Assembly: GCA_934524985.1 (NCBI GenBank)
Contig: CAKSYT010000001.1
Span: 248,001-312,000, forward strand
DNA from: an uncultured Faecalibacterium sp.
GTDB taxonomy: Bacteria; Bacillota; Clostridia; Oscillospirales; Ruminococcaceae
Direction of reading: 5' to 3'
DNA: 64,000 bases
In this document: one piece after another, positions 44,868 through 60,067 of the stretch
Position numbering within the stretch: the stretch's first letter is position 1
How the letters are laid out: every line of letters begins with the position of its first letter
Notes under the pieces: generated by a model
The model's database searches: none
The model's input: only the letters and a program-made list of their open reading frames with translations
Told to the model about the DNA's origin: nothing
Program-made: the position numbers and the translations under genes

Positions 44868-47800
44868 ATGCTGAAACTGGTTCTGGGCGCTTCCGGCAGC
44901 GGCAAGACCACCCTGCTGTATGCCCGCATCCGTGCCCGCGCCGAGGCGGGGAAGCGCAGCATCCTGCTGGTGCCGGAGCAGTTTACCTCCAGCACCGAGG
45001 CGCGCATCTACCGGGAACTGGGCGATGCCCTTTCCGGCATGGTGGAAAGCTATTCCTTTACCAGTCTGGCCGAGCATATCCTTGCAGTAGAGGGCGGCGC
45101 GGCGGTGCAGACCCTGACCGATGCCGGGCGGGCGGTGCTGGTGCGCCGTGCGCTGGAGGAACTGCAGGATAATGTGCACTACTACTACCGCCACCGGCGC
45201 AGCGCAGCCTTTTGCCAGATGGCTGCCGAGACCATCGACGAGCTGAAAAGCGCCGGGCTTTCCGGGCAGCAATTGCAGGAGCTTGCCCGGGACTGCGGCA
45301 CCGAGAGCGCAAAGCTGGGCGAGCTGGCGCTCATTTTTCAGGGCTACGAGAGCCTGCTGGCGGGCACCGGCATGGACCCTGCCGACCGTCTGGAGCTGGC
45401 GGCAGACCGTCTGGAAGCTGCGCTTGCCCGGGACGAGCTGCCGGACTTTTTGCGCGAGCGCGAGGTGTTCATTGACGAGTTCGACACCTTCAACGCGCCC
45501 AAAAAGCGGCTGATGGGCGCCATGCTGGCTGCCCTGCCCGCCGTGACGGTGGCACTGTGCGAGGACGGCGCACCCATGCAGCCCGGGGACTTGGAACTGT
45601 TCTCCGGTGCAAAGCAGGTGGCGGCGCAGCTGCGCCAGCTGGCGCGCAAAAACGGCGCACAGGTGGCCGCACCGGAGCTGCTGCGGCGGGACCTGCGCCA
45701 TAAAGATGTGCCGGGGCTTGCCGCGTTGACCGAACTGCTGGAGACCGGCAGCTGCACCCCGCCGGAAAGTGTCCCGGAGCTGCGGCTGTTTGCCGCCGCC
45801 AGCCGGGAAGAGGAAGCCCGCTGCGCCGCCGCCGCCATCCGCCGCCTGATGCGGCAGGGGGTGCGCTGCGGAAAGATCGCGGTGGTCTGCCGTGATATCA
45901 GCCTGTACCGGGCTGCGGTGCGGTACGAGTTCCGCATGGCAGAGATCCCGCTGTACTGCGACGAGCCCACCACCCCGGAGTTCAGCGCCCCCGCCACAGC
46001 GGTGCGGGCGCTGCTGGCACTGCTGCGGGGCGCGGACATGACCGAGCAGCTGACCGTACTGGCAAAGACCGGCCTGTGCGCCCTGACCGAGCCGGAGGTC
46101 TGCGCGCTGGAAAACTACGCCTACACATGGTCGCCCAATGCGGCGGCATGGCGGGCGGAATTTACCAAAAGCCCCCGGGGCTTCGGCGATGCCGAACTGA
46201 CCGAGGAGGACACCCAGAACCTGACCCGTGCCGAGAACGCCCGCAAAAAGCTGGTGACGGCGGTGGATACCCTGCGCAGCAAGGTACGCAGTGCCAACGC
46301 CGAGCAGATCAGCCGGGCGCTGTATTTCTGTCTGAAGGAGCTGGGCGCAGAGGAGCAGCAGGCCGCACAGGTGGAGGATATCCGCACCGCCCGGGGCATC
46401 CCGGCGGCAGAGGAAGCCGCCCGGGAGTGGAACGTGGTGATGCAGCTGCTGGACGAGATGGCGCGGCTGCTGGGCAGTCAGGGCATCACCGTGCCGGAGT
46501 ACGAGGATCTTTTCAGCCTGCTGCTGCGCTCCTCTGACCTTGGGCACATCCCGCAGACCTTGGACGCAGTGGTGCTGGCAAGCGCCGGTAAAATGCGTCT
46601 GGATGCGCCGGACTATGTGTTCGTGCTGGGGCTTGCAGAGGGGGAATTTCCTTCCACCCCGGCGGAAAGCGGCCTGTTGACCCATGCCGACCGCGATCTG
46701 CTGATGGCAAAACAGATCGACCTGCCGGACTGCTTTGAGAACCGTGTGGTGCGTGAGCAGGTCTGTTTTTACAAAGCCCTTACCGCCCCGGCAAAGGGGC
46801 TGTGGATGAGCTGGCCGAAAGGGCAGGGACAGACCCTGTGCGCCGCGCTGGAGCCCATCGTGGAGGCATTGCAGCCTGCTGCACCGCAGTTGGAACTGAT
46901 CGACCTTGCCGCCACCCCCGCAGATGGCTTGGACGTGCTGGGCGGCGGCTGGCCGCTGACCGAACTGGAGCGCGCCAGCCTGACCGAGGCACTGCGCGCC
47001 CCCGGCGAGGGGGTACAGGCACCCCGAGGGCTTGCACTATTACAGCGCATGGAGCAGGACCCGCCCCGGCAGGTGCAGGATCTGCCCACGCTGGAAGCGC
47101 TGCTGGGCAGGCGGCTGCACATCTCGCCCAGCCAGCTGGAAAAATACTACACCTGCCGCTACGGTTACTTTTTGCAGTATGTGCTGGGGCTCAAGCCCCG
47201 CCGCCGTGCGGAGCTTTCGGCCGACCAGAGCGGTACCCTGATGCACTGGGTGCTGCAGATGGCGCTGGACCCCCACCCCGGGGCAGACAACCCCTGCGCC
47301 GGGCTGCGCCCCTTTTTAGAACTGGATGATGCCGCCATGGCCGACCTTGCCGCCGCGCTGGTGGACGAGTACGCGCGGCGCTATCTGCCGGAGGACACCG
47401 CGCGCTTTGCCTATCTGCTCTCCCGGCTGAAAAAGAGCATGACCAGCCTGTTGTGCTATCTGCGGGACGAGCAGAACCAGTCCCGATTCAAGCCTATGGC
47501 CTGTGAGCTGAAGATCGGCGGTGGCGAGGACGCCGTGTCCGGGCAGGTGTACCGCCTGTCGGACGGGCGCACGGTGCAGCTGGTGGGCACGGTGGACCGC
47601 GCAGACGAATGGATCGAGGACGACGGCACCCGCTGGGTGCGGGTAGTGGACTACAAGACCGGCAGCAAAAAGCTGGACTTAAAAGAAGTCTACTGCGGGC
47701 TGGACTGCCAGATGCTGCTGTATCTGTTCAGCCTGACCCGGGATGCGGGCGGGCGCTTTACCGGCGCACAGCCGGCGGGCGTTTTGTATCTGCTGGCCGA

Positions 47801-48226
47801 CCCCGCCCCTCAGACCCTGCCCCGCGGGCAGGCTGCCCGGGCGGTGGAGTACCAGCTGGACGGCCTTGTGCGGGACGAGCAGAAGATCTTTGACGCAATG
47901 GATGCGGACGAAACCGGCAAATATCTGCCCTTTGGCTACCGCAACGGCGCACCCAGCCCCTACCAGAAGGACAAGCGGGCCGACAGTGCCAAGCTCAGCC
48001 GCATCCAGCTGCATCTGGACGACCTTGTCACCCAGATGGGCGAGCAGCTCTACGGCGGGCGGATCGACGCCGAGCCGCTGGTGGTGAGCAGCAGCAAAAG
48101 CCCCTGCACCTGGTGCGATTACAGCTTTATCTGCTGCCACGAGACCGGTGTGCATGAGCGTGCGCTGGAAGCCCCTGCAAAGCCCTTTGAACCCGAGGAA
48201 GAACCCGAAGAAGAGGAGGAACAGCC

Positions 48227-48230
<4 letters not shown>
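44868..48230 (+). CDS. addB: AddB, subunit B of the AddAB helicase-nuclease
   Basis: 1120 residues; ATG with GGGAGGA upstream. The N-terminal Walker A GASGSGKT is at 7-14. The C-terminal nuclease domain carries VVDYKTGSKKLDL, and the iron-sulphur cluster cysteines are visible: one in KYYTCRYGYFLQY and three in CTWCDYSFIC (C-x2-C-x5-C), the pattern of B. subtilis AddB. AddAB resects double-strand breaks until it meets a Chi site and then feeds RecA. The stop overlaps the addA GTG start. Confidence 0.94.
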
Positions 48231-51913
<3,683 letters not shown>

Positions 51914-51956
51914 AAGGAAAAAGTCATATTTTTTCCAAAGAACGCATAAAAAGTGC

Positions 51957-51985
51957 TTGACAGGGCAGGTAAAGCGTGGTAGAAT
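51957..51985 (+). promoter_or_regulatory. Promoter of the infC-rpmI-rplT operon
   Basis: A perfect TTGACA (51957-51962) and TAGAAT (51980-51985), 17 bases apart. The transcript would have a leader of about 195 bases before infC. Confidence 0.88.
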
Positions 51986-51991
51986 AGCCGG

Positions 51992-52187
51992 GTAAAGAAA
52001 GCAGCTACGGCCTGTGCCGCGCTCGCCTTGCGGGAGAATGTCCCCGGGCTATACCCGAAACAGCAGCATGTTTCCTTGAAAATGCTGCGGCTTTGTGTGA
52101 AATTTCGCGCGGCTGTCCAGAATATGGGCGGCCGCGTTTTCTATGCCAAATATTGCAACACTATGGATTTTGTTTGGAGGTGCATTC
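51992..52187 (+). promoter_or_regulatory. infC leader with attenuator, probable L20-type autoregulatory leader
   Basis: The leader contains a hairpin GCAGCAT/ATGCTGC (52063-52088) and then an 11-bp stem CGCGGCTGTCC/GGGCGGCCGCG (about 52107-52136, two G-T pairs) followed by TTTTCTAT, an attenuator-like terminator. In Firmicutes such leaders bind ribosomal protein L20 to control the operon. Match to that family is by position and layout, not by alignment. Confidence 0.6.
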
Positions 52188-52721
52188 ATTATCGCTACCG
52201 CTGGAAAGTCGAAGGAACTGGAGATCAACGGCCAGATCCGTGATCGTGAGGTTCGCCTGATCGGTGCTGACGGCGAGCAGAAGGGCGTTGTGTCCATTCA
52301 GGTGGCCATGCGCGCTGCAGAAGAAGCCGGGCTCGATCTGGTAAAGATCGCACCGCAGGCTGTGCCGCCTGTGTGCAAGGTGCTGGACTACGGCAAATAC
52401 CGTTTTGAACAGCAGAAGAAGGAGAAGGAAGCCAAGAAGAACCAGAAAGTTGTCGAGGTCAAGGAGACCCGCCTTTCGCTCAATATTGACACCAACGACT
52501 TCAACACCAAGCTCAACCAGACTGCCAAGTTCCTGGCAGCCGGACACAAGGTAAAGGTTTCGATCCGTTTCCGCGGCCGCGAAATGGCGCACAGTGCTCT
52601 GGGCGCAGACGTGCTGAAGCGGTTTGCCGAGGCTCTGCCTCAGGCATCCACCGATAAGCCGCCCGTGCTCGAGGGCCGCACGATGTCCATTCTGCTGATC
52701 CCGAAACCCAATAAGGACTAA
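52188..52721 (+). CDS. infC: Translation initiation factor IF-3
   Basis: 177 residues if started at the ATT at 52188. GGAGG (52176-52180) is seven bases upstream of this ATT, while the nearest in-frame ATG (52143) lies before the ribosome site. ATT is the known rare start of E. coli infC, allowing IF-3 to limit its own synthesis. The N-domain (KSKELEINGQIRDREVRLIG...CKVLDYGKYRFEQQKKEKEAKK) and C-domain (KETRLSLNIDTNDFNTK...VKVSIRFRGREMAH) are complete. It heads the L35-L20 operon. Confidence 0.94.
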   Translation: MIATAGKSKELEINGQIRDREVRLIGADGEQKGVVSIQVAMRAAEEAGLDLVKIAPQAVPPVCKVLDYGKYRFEQQKKEKEAKKNQKVVEVKETRLSLNIDTNDFNTKLNQTAKFLAAGHKVKVSIRFRGREMAHSALGADVLKRFAEALPQASTDKPPVLEGRTMSILLIPKPNKD

Positions 52722-52739
52722 TTTTAGGAGGAAACTAAA

Positions 52740-52943
52740 ATGGCTAAGATGAAACTGAAGACGCACTCCGGCGCTAAGAAGCGCTTTAAGCTGACCAAGA
52801 ACGGCAAGATCAAGCGCGGCCACGCATTCCGCAGCCACATCCTGACCAAGAAGACCACCAAGCTGACCCGTGGCTATCGTCAGCCCAGCTACGTTGATAA
52901 GACCAACGCTGCTACCATCAAGAGCATGCTGCCCTACGCCTAA
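52740..52943 (+). CDS. rpmI: 50S ribosomal protein L35
   Basis: 67 residues: [19 protein letters not shown] with the C-terminal [17 protein letters not shown], typical of L35. TAGGAGGAAA stands before the ATG, 18 bases after the infC stop. Part of the 50S subunit; the gene order infC-rpmI-rplT is the classical one. Confidence 0.97.
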   Translation: MAKMKLKTHSGAKKRFKLTKNGKIKRGHAFRSHILTKKTTKLTRGYRQPSYVDKTNAATIKSMLPYA

Positions 52944-52998
52944 GAGCGAGCCGCACGCAGAACCAAAGACATTTACTGACTTAAAGGAGATATAAAAA

Positions 52999-53349
52999 AT
53001 GGCACGTATTAAGGGCGCTACGATGACTCACAAACGTCGCAAGAAGATGCTGAAGCTGGCGAAGGGCTTCTATGGCTGCAAGAGCAAGCACTTTAAGATG
53101 GCCAAGCAGCAGGTCATGAAGAGCGGCAACTACGCTCTGGCTGGCCGCCGCATGAAGAAGCGTCAGTTCCGCAACCTGTGGATCTGCCGCATCAACAACG
53201 CAGTTCGTCCTCTGGGCATGAACTACTCCACCTTTATGGCTGGCCTGAAGAAGGCAGGCATCGAGCTGAACCGCAAGATGCTGTCCGAGATGGCCATCAA
53301 CGATCCTCAGAGCTTTGCCGCTCTGGTCGAGACCGTGAAGAACGCCTGA
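52999..53349 (+). CDS. rplT: 50S ribosomal protein L20
   Basis: 116 residues with [62 protein letters not shown], the basic rRNA-binding N-half of L20, followed by the globular C-half. Needed early in 50S assembly and the probable feedback regulator of this operon. AAAGGAGA precedes the ATG. Two terminator-like hairpins follow. Confidence 0.97.
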   Translation: MARIKGATMTHKRRKKMLKLAKGFYGCKSKHFKMAKQQVMKSGNYALAGRRMKKRQFRNLWICRINNAVRPLGMNYSTFMAGLKKAGIELNRKMLSEMAINDPQSFAALVETVKNA

Positions 53350-53367
53350 TAAAGACCTTGCATCGTG

Positions 53368-53398
53368 ACGCCCGCGCGTATACGCGGGCGTCCGTTTT
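53368..53398 (+). terminator. Terminator of the infC-rpmI-rplT operon
   Basis: ACGCCCGCG and CGCGGGCGT form a perfect stem with a CGTATA loop, followed by CCGTTTT. Confidence 0.8.
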
Positions 53399-53438
53399 GT
53401 ATCCGGGCATTTTTTGCGGCCAGGGAAACAAGGCAACG

Positions 53439-53485
53439 GGGCAGCGCCCTGCCGCAGAAACCTGCGGCAGACGCTGCCCTTTTTC
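53439..53485 (+). terminator. Second terminator downstream of rplT
   Basis: GGGCAGCG pairs with CGCTGCCC and inside CTGCCGCAG pairs with CTGCGGCAG, followed by TTTTTCT. It separates the ribosomal operon from the methyltransferase gene. Confidence 0.85.
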
Positions 53486-53531
53486 TATTGTATCCAAAGC
53501 AAAAGCATACACACCTGTTCGGGAGGGACTC

Positions 53532-54314
53532 ATGGACGAAAAGATCACCAGCCGGGAAAACGCAAAAGTAAAATACGCCTGCCGCCTTGCTTCCAGTGCG
53601 GCATTTCGCCGCACCGAAGGACGCTTTCTGGCCGAGGGGCGCAAATTGTGCCCGGAGCTTGCCCGGGGCGCAGAGCTGGAGACTCTGTTTTATACCGAAA
53701 ATGCGCTGGAAAAGTGCCCGGAGCTTGCCGCTTTGCCGGGCGAGCACTATCTGGTAGAGGATCATGTGGCGGACAAGCTGGCAGACGTGGGCACCCATCA
53801 GGGGGTGTTCGGGGTGTTCCGCACCCCGGTGCATACTTTGGAAGAGGTGCGCCCCGGTGGGCGGTATCTGGCGCTGGAACGGGTGCAGGACCCCGGCAAT
53901 GTGGGCACTTTGCTGCGCAGCGCGGCGGCCTTTGGCTTTGACGGCGTTATCCTGAGCGAGGGCTGCGCCAGCGTCTACGCCCCCAAGACCCTGCGCGCCT
54001 CCATGGGCGCAGCGGTGCGCATCCCGGTCATTGAGACCGGCACTATGCCGCAGACCGTCGCTCTGCTGCAGGAAAAAGGCATCACCTGCCTTGCAGCGGC
54101 GCTGTACCAGTCCCAGCCGCTCAGCGCGGCAAAGGCCGGGTATCCCGGCGGCGTCTGCGTGGTCATCGGCAGCGAAGGACAGGGTTTGACCGACGAGACC
54201 ATCGCTGCCTGCAACAGCACGGTGCGCATCCCCATGACCGACCGGGTGGAAAGCCTGAACGCCGGCATTGCGGGCAGCATCCTGCTGTGGCATTTCCGGG
54301 AGGAGAGCCTGTGA
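53532..54314 (+). CDS. TrmH/SpoU family RNA 2'-O-methyltransferase
   Basis: 260 residues from the ATG at 53532 with GGGAGGG upstream. An N-terminal substrate-binding domain (SRENAKVKYACRLASSAAFRRTEGRFLAEGRKL) is followed by the SPOUT methyltransferase knot with ALERVQDPGNVGTLLRSAAAFG (motif 1), VVIGSEGQGLTDE (motif 2) and VRIPMTDRVESLNAGIAGSILLW (motif 3). It methylates a ribose in rRNA or tRNA using SAM; the site is unknown. Its stop overlaps the dprA start by four bases. Confidence 0.9.
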   Translation: MDEKITSRENAKVKYACRLASSAAFRRTEGRFLAEGRKLCPELARGAELETLFYTENALEKCPELAALPGEHYLVEDHVADKLADVGTHQGVFGVFRTPVHTLEEVRPGGRYLALERVQDPGNVGTLLRSAAAFGFDGVILSEGCASVYAPKTLRASMGAAVRIPVIETGTMPQTVALLQEKGITCLAAALYQSQPLSAAKAGYPGGVCVVIGSEGQGLTDETIAACNSTVRIPMTDRVESLNAGIAGSILLWHFREESL

Positions 54315-55438
54315 CCGGGCAGACCAGCCTGTTCCCGCCGGAGCCTGCACCCGACCCGCTGCTGTGCTGGCTGTGGCTGTCGCAGGTGCTGGGGCCTGCC
54401 AGTCTCCACGCCGGAAAGGTGCTGGACGCCTTTGGCGGCGCACAGGAGGCATGGGAGGCGCGGGAGACCGAGGAATTCCGGCAGGCAGCAGGGGATACAG
54501 CTTTTAAGCGGGCAGCGCAGCTGGATGCAGAAAGCTTCCACACGCTGGTGATGCAGTGCGATGCCCTGCGGGTGCGCATCCTGCCTTTTGACGACCCGGA
54601 CTACCCGCTGGCGTTTTCCCGCATCCCGGATATGCCGCTGGTGCTCTACTGCACCGGCAACCCCCGCTGGCTCAACGAGCCCGGGGCGGTGGGCATCGTG
54701 GGCAGCCGCAAACCCACGGAATACGGCCTGAACGCGGCGGCAGATATTGGCGGGGAACTGGCAAAAAACGGAGCTATCATCGTCAGCGGTCTGGCCGATG
54801 GGCTGGACAGCGCCGGACACCGGGCGGCGGTGAAGAACGACTGCCCCACCATCGCGGTGATGGGGGTCCCCATCGACCGCACCTACCCGGCAGCCAATGC
54901 CGCCCTGCGGCAGCAAATCGAGCAAAAGGGCTGCGTCATCAGCGAGTACCCGCCCTGCGGCGAGGGCGTAGGCCCCAACGGCTTTTTGCAGCGCAACCGG
55001 CTCATCGCGGCGCTTTCCTCTGCCGTACTGGTGGTGGAAGCGCGGGAAAAAAGCGGCACGATGTCCACCGTTGCCCACACCGAGCGCTACGGCAAGCTGG
55101 TATACGCCGTGCCGGGGAGCATCTACTCCCCCAATTCGGCAGGCACGAACGGTCTGCTGCGGGACGGACGCGCCCGGGCAGTGGCCGGGGCCGCCGACCT
55201 TCTGGCGGCGCTGGGCTTGCAGTCTCGGCAGGCCGCACCGGCGGCTGCAAAGCAGCCCGCACCCCTGAGCGACACCGAGCGCCGGGTGCTGGCGGGCATC
55301 GGGCCAAAACCCGTGGGCATCGAGGAACTGTGCGTGAGCACCGGCCTACCCATGTCCGCGCTGCTGGGCACCCTGATGAAGCTGGAACTCACCGGCCGGG
55401 TGTACAAGCAGCCGGGGCAGCGGTATGTACTGCGGTAA
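54311..55438 (+). CDS. dprA: DNA processing protein DprA
   Basis: 375 residues starting at GTG 54311, overlapping the previous TGA. The Rossmann-like core shows GIVGSRKPTEYG and IIVSGLADGLDSAGHRAAV, then GVPIDRTYPAANAALRQQI, GFLQRNRLIAALSSAVLVVEAREKSGTMSTV and YAVPGS. A C-terminal winged-helix domain (about 310-375) is present. DprA loads RecA on incoming single-stranded DNA during transformation; many non-competent bacteria keep it. Located before topA, as in other Firmicutes. Confidence 0.94.
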   Translation: MTGQTSLFPPEPAPDPLLCWLWLSQVLGPASLHAGKVLDAFGGAQEAWEARETEEFRQAAGDTAFKRAAQLDAESFHTLVMQCDALRVRILPFDDPDYPLAFSRIPDMPLVLYCTGNPRWLNEPGAVGIVGSRKPTEYGLNAAADIGGELAKNGAIIVSGLADGLDSAGHRAAVKNDCPTIAVMGVPIDRTYPAANAALRQQIEQKGCVISEYPPCGEGVGPNGFLQRNRLIAALSSAVLVVEAREKSGTMSTVAHTERYGKLVYAVPGSIYSPNSAGTNGLLRDGRARAVAGAADLLAALGLQSRQAAPAAAKQPAPLSDTERRVLAGIGPKPVGIEELCVSTGLPMSALLGTLMKLELTGRVYKQPGQRYVLR

Positions 55439-55476
55439 AATTGTGGAATATTTCCGCTGGTAAAGCACACAACAGC

Positions 55477-55487
55477 TGTGGTACAAT
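55477..55487 (+). promoter_or_regulatory. Extended -10 promoter of topA
   Basis: TGTGG directly precedes TACAAT (55482-55487), a TRTGN extended -10; no good -35. Confidence 0.55.
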
Positions 55488-55550
55488 AATATGAGCGAAT
55501 GACCGTGCATCCCTTTGGGGGCACGTTGCAGATAGAGGAGAAAAGAAGAA

Positions 55551-57635
55551 ATGGCGAAACTGGTTATCGTGGAGTCGCCTGCAAAGGCGAAAACCATCGG
55601 CAAATATCTGGGCGATGACTACGAAGTCACCGCCAGCATGGGTCATATCCGCGATCTGCCCGCATCTCAGCTGGGCATTGATGTGGAGCATGGCTATACC
55701 CCGCAATACATCAGCATCAAGGGCAAGGAAAAGCTCATCAAGGAGCTGAAGAGCAAGGCCAAACACGCCGACGGCGTGCTGCTGGCGACCGACCCGGACC
55801 GCGAGGGCGAGGCCATCAGCTGGCATCTGGCCAACATTCTGGGTCTGGACCCCCACGAGCCCAACCGCGTCACCTTTGACGAGATCACCAAAAAGGGCGT
55901 GAAGGAGGGTATGTCCCACCCCCGCGCCATTGACGAGGATCTGTTCAACGCCCAGCAGGCACGCCGCGTGCTGGACCGTCTGGTGGGCTACAAGCTCAGC
56001 CCGTTTCTGTGGCGCAAGGTGCGCCGCGGTCTGTCCGCAGGCCGTGTGCAGAGCGTGGCAGTGCGGCTGATCGACGACCGGGAAAAGGAGATCGAGAACT
56101 TCAAGCCCGATGAATACTGGAACGTGGACGCCACCCTGGGTGCCGGGCACAAGAGCTTTGTGGCACGGCTTGCCACGGACGCCAACGGCAAAAAGCTGCT
56201 GCCCAAAAGCGAAGCCGAGGCCCGCGCCATCGAAAAGGGCTTGGAGGGTGCAAGCTATGTGGTGAGCGAACTCAAGCGCGGCAAGCGTGCAAAGCAGCCC
56301 ACCCCGGCCTTTATTACCAGTACCCTGCAGCAGGAGGCCTCCCGCCGTCTTGGCTTTACGGCCACCCGCACCATGCGCGCCGCCCAGACCCTGTACGAAG
56401 GCGTGGATATTGCCGGGCACGGCATGATGGGTCTGATCACCTATATGCGTACCGACAGTCTGCGCATCTCGGACGAGGCCGTGGCTGCCGCCAAGGAGTA
56501 TATCGCCGGAGCCTACGGCGAGGCGTATATCTGCCCCTATAAGCGCACATGGAAAACTAAGAGCGCCACGGCAGCACAGGACGCCCACGAAGCCATCCGT
56601 CCCTCTGTGCCGTCCCTGACCCCGGACGAGGTGGACAAGAGCATCAGCGGCGACACCGCAAAGCTGTACCGCATGATCTGGAGCCGCTTTATGGCCAGCC
56701 AGATGGCAGACTGCCAGCAGGACACCGTGTCGGTCACCGTCAGCGCGGCGGATTACCACTTCAAGGCCAGCGGCTACACCGTGACCTTTGACGGCTTTAC
56801 CGCCCTGTACGAGGAAGCCACCGACGAAAAGGAAAAGAAGGAGACCAACCTCCCCCCGCTGGAGCAGGGACAGGTGCTCAAGCTGCGGGAGCTGAAGAGC
56901 GAGCAGAAGTTCACCCAGCCGCCCGCCCGCTACACCGAAGCCACCCTCATCAAGGCGCTGGAAGAAAACGGCATCGGCCGTCCCTCCACCTACGCACCCA
57001 TCATCACCACCATCATCGACCGCGGCTATGTGGAGCGCGACCAGAAAAAGCTCAAGCCCACCCTGCTGGGCCGGGCTGTGGACGGGCTGATGCTGGAACA
57101 GTTCCCCCACATCGTGGACGTGGATTTCTCCGCACAGATGGAGAAAAATCTGGATAAGGTGGAAAGTGGCAAGGCCGACTGGCGCAAGACCGTGGACGAC
57201 TTTTATCAGGGCTTTGAGGCCAGTTTGGAACAGGCCGAAAAGAACATGGAGGGCAAAAAGGTCAAGGTACCGGACGAGCCTTCCAGCGAGGTGTGCGACC
57301 TGTGCGGCCGCCCCATGGTCATCAAGGTGGGCAAGTACGGCAAGTTCCTTGCCTGCAGCGGCTTCCCGGAGTGCCGGGGCACCAAGCGTCTGGTCAAGGA
57401 TACCGGCGGCATCTGCCCCAAGTGCGGCAAGGGACGTCTGCTGGAGCGCAAGAGCTCCAAGGGGCGCATCTACTACGGCTGCGAGTGCTACCCGGACTGC
57501 GATTTTATGACTTGGGATATGCCGGTGGCTACCAAGTGCGAAAAGTGCGGCAGCACCCTGTTCCGCAAGGGCGGCAAGCTGTACTGCGCCAAGGAAGGCT
57601 GCGGCTTTGAGATGCCGGTGCCCAAAAAGGATTAA
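55551..57635 (+). CDS. topA: DNA topoisomerase I
   Basis: 694 residues, type IA. The TOPRIM domain begins MAKLVIVESPAKAKTIGKYLG and contains ATDPDREGEAISWHL; the active tyrosine is Tyr 298 in LITYMRTDSLRIS. The C-terminus carries three zinc-finger modules with paired CxxC/CxnC sets (CDLCG...CSGFPEC, CPKCG...CECYPDC, CEKCG...CAKEGC). It relaxes negative supercoils behind moving polymerases. AGAGGAGAAA precedes the ATG. trmFO follows after 12 bases. Confidence 0.96.
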   Translation: MAKLVIVESPAKAKTIGKYLGDDYEVTASMGHIRDLPASQLGIDVEHGYTPQYISIKGKEKLIKELKSKAKHADGVLLATDPDREGEAISWHLANILGLDPHEPNRVTFDEITKKGVKEGMSHPRAIDEDLFNAQQARRVLDRLVGYKLSPFLWRKVRRGLSAGRVQSVAVRLIDDREKEIENFKPDEYWNVDATLGAGHKSFVARLATDANGKKLLPKSEAEARAIEKGLEGASYVVSELKRGKRAKQPTPAFITSTLQQEASRRLGFTATRTMRAAQTLYEGVDIAGHGMMGLITYMRTDSLRISDEAVAAAKEYIAGAYGEAYICPYKRTWKTKSATAAQDAHEAIRPSVPSLTPDEVDKSISGDTAKLYRMIWSRFMASQMADCQQDTVSVTVSAADYHFKASGYTVTFDGFTALYEEATDEKEKKETNLPPLEQGQVLKLRELKSEQKFTQPPARYTEATLIKALEENGIGRPSTYAPIITTIIDRGYVERDQKKLKPTLLGRAVDGLMLEQFPHIVDVDFSAQMEKNLDKVESGKADWRKTVDDFYQGFEASLEQAEKNMEGKKVKVPDEPSSEVCDLCGRPMVIKVGKYGKFLACSGFPECRGTKRLVKDTGGICPKCGKGRLLERKSSKGRIYYGCECYPDCDFMTWDMPVATKCEKCGSTLFRKGGKLYCAKEGCGFEMPVPKKD

Positions 57636-57647
57636 AGGAAAGACTAA

Positions 57648-59024
<1,377 letters not shown>

Positions 59025-59053
59025 GGCAAACCACCTGAAAGGAGAAAACAGGT

Positions 59054-60067
59054 ATGAAGATCATTGTGGACATGATGGGCGGCGACAACGCCCCGCTGGC
59101 TGTTCTGGAAGGCGCTGCACAGGCCGTCAAAGAGTACGGCGTGCAGCTCATCGGCGTGGGCAACGAGGCGCTGGTGCGCAAGACTGCCGCCGAGCACAAC
59201 ATTCCGCTGGACGGCATTGAACTGGTGAACTGCACCGAGACCATCGAGATGTGCGACGAGCCCGCCCGCGCCATCCGTCAGAAGAAGGATTCCTCCATCG
59301 TGGTGGGTCTGAATATGCTCAAGGAGGGCAAGGGCGATGCCTTTGTCTCTGCCGGCAGCACCGGTGCGCTGCACGTTGGCGCAAGCCTCATCGTGCGCAC
59401 CCTGCGGGGCGTCAAGCGCCCGGCACTGGCTACCATGGTGCCCGCAAAGCAGCAGGCTTATCTGCTGCTGGACTGCGGTGCCAACGTGGAGTGCCGCCCG
59501 GAGATGCTGGCCGCCTTTGCGGTCATGGGCAGCTGCTATGTGAACAAGGTGGAGGGCCGCAAGAGCCCCAGCGTAGCGCTTGCCAACAATGGCACCGAGG
59601 AGAGCAAGGGCACCCCCGTGCTGCGGGACGCACACCAGCTGCTCAAGACCACCCCGGGCATCCACTTTGTGGGCAATATCGAGCCGCGTGATGTGCCGAA
59701 CGGTGAGGTGGACGTGGTGGTCTGTGACGGCTTTACCGGCAACGTCATCCTTAAGCTGACCGAGGGCGTGGCAAAAATGCTGCTGGGCATGTTGAAACAA
59801 ATGTTCCTTGCAAACCTTGGCGGCAAGCTGGCGTATCTGCTGCTCAAGGGCGGCGTTACCAACCTGAAGCACCAGATGGACAGCGAGGAATACGGCGGCG
59901 CACCCTTCCTTGGTGCAAAGCAGCCGGTCATCAAGGCACACGGCTCCTCTAAGGCCAAGGGCATCAAAAACGCCATCCGGCAGGCAAAGATCTGCGTGGA
60001 GAACGACCTGTGCGGCACCATGCAGTCCGCACTGGACGAGCTGGCCGCAGCACAGCCGAAGGAATAA
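59054..60067 (+). CDS. plsX: Phosphate acyltransferase PlsX
   Basis: 337 residues. MKIIVDMMGGDNAPLAVLEGA at the N-terminus and GDAFVSAGSTGALHVGASLIVRTL, DCGANVECRPEMLAAFAVMG and VVCDGFTGNVILKLTEG are characteristic. It converts acyl-ACP and phosphate to acyl-phosphate, the first step of PlsX/PlsY phospholipid synthesis. Gene order plsX-rnc-smc is kept, but acpP, which often sits between plsX and rnc, is not here; a hairpin repeat begins immediately after the stop codon. Confidence 0.96.
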   Translation: MKIIVDMMGGDNAPLAVLEGAAQAVKEYGVQLIGVGNEALVRKTAAEHNIPLDGIELVNCTETIEMCDEPARAIRQKKDSSIVVGLNMLKEGKGDAFVSAGSTGALHVGASLIVRTLRGVKRPALATMVPAKQQAYLLLDCGANVECRPEMLAAFAVMGSCYVNKVEGRKSPSVALANNGTEESKGTPVLRDAHQLLKTTPGIHFVGNIEPRDVPNGEVDVVVCDGFTGNVILKLTEGVAKMLLGMLKQMFLANLGGKLAYLLLKGGVTNLKHQMDSEEYGGAPFLGAKQPVIKAHGSSKAKGIKNAIRQAKICVENDLCGTMQSALDELAAAQPKE

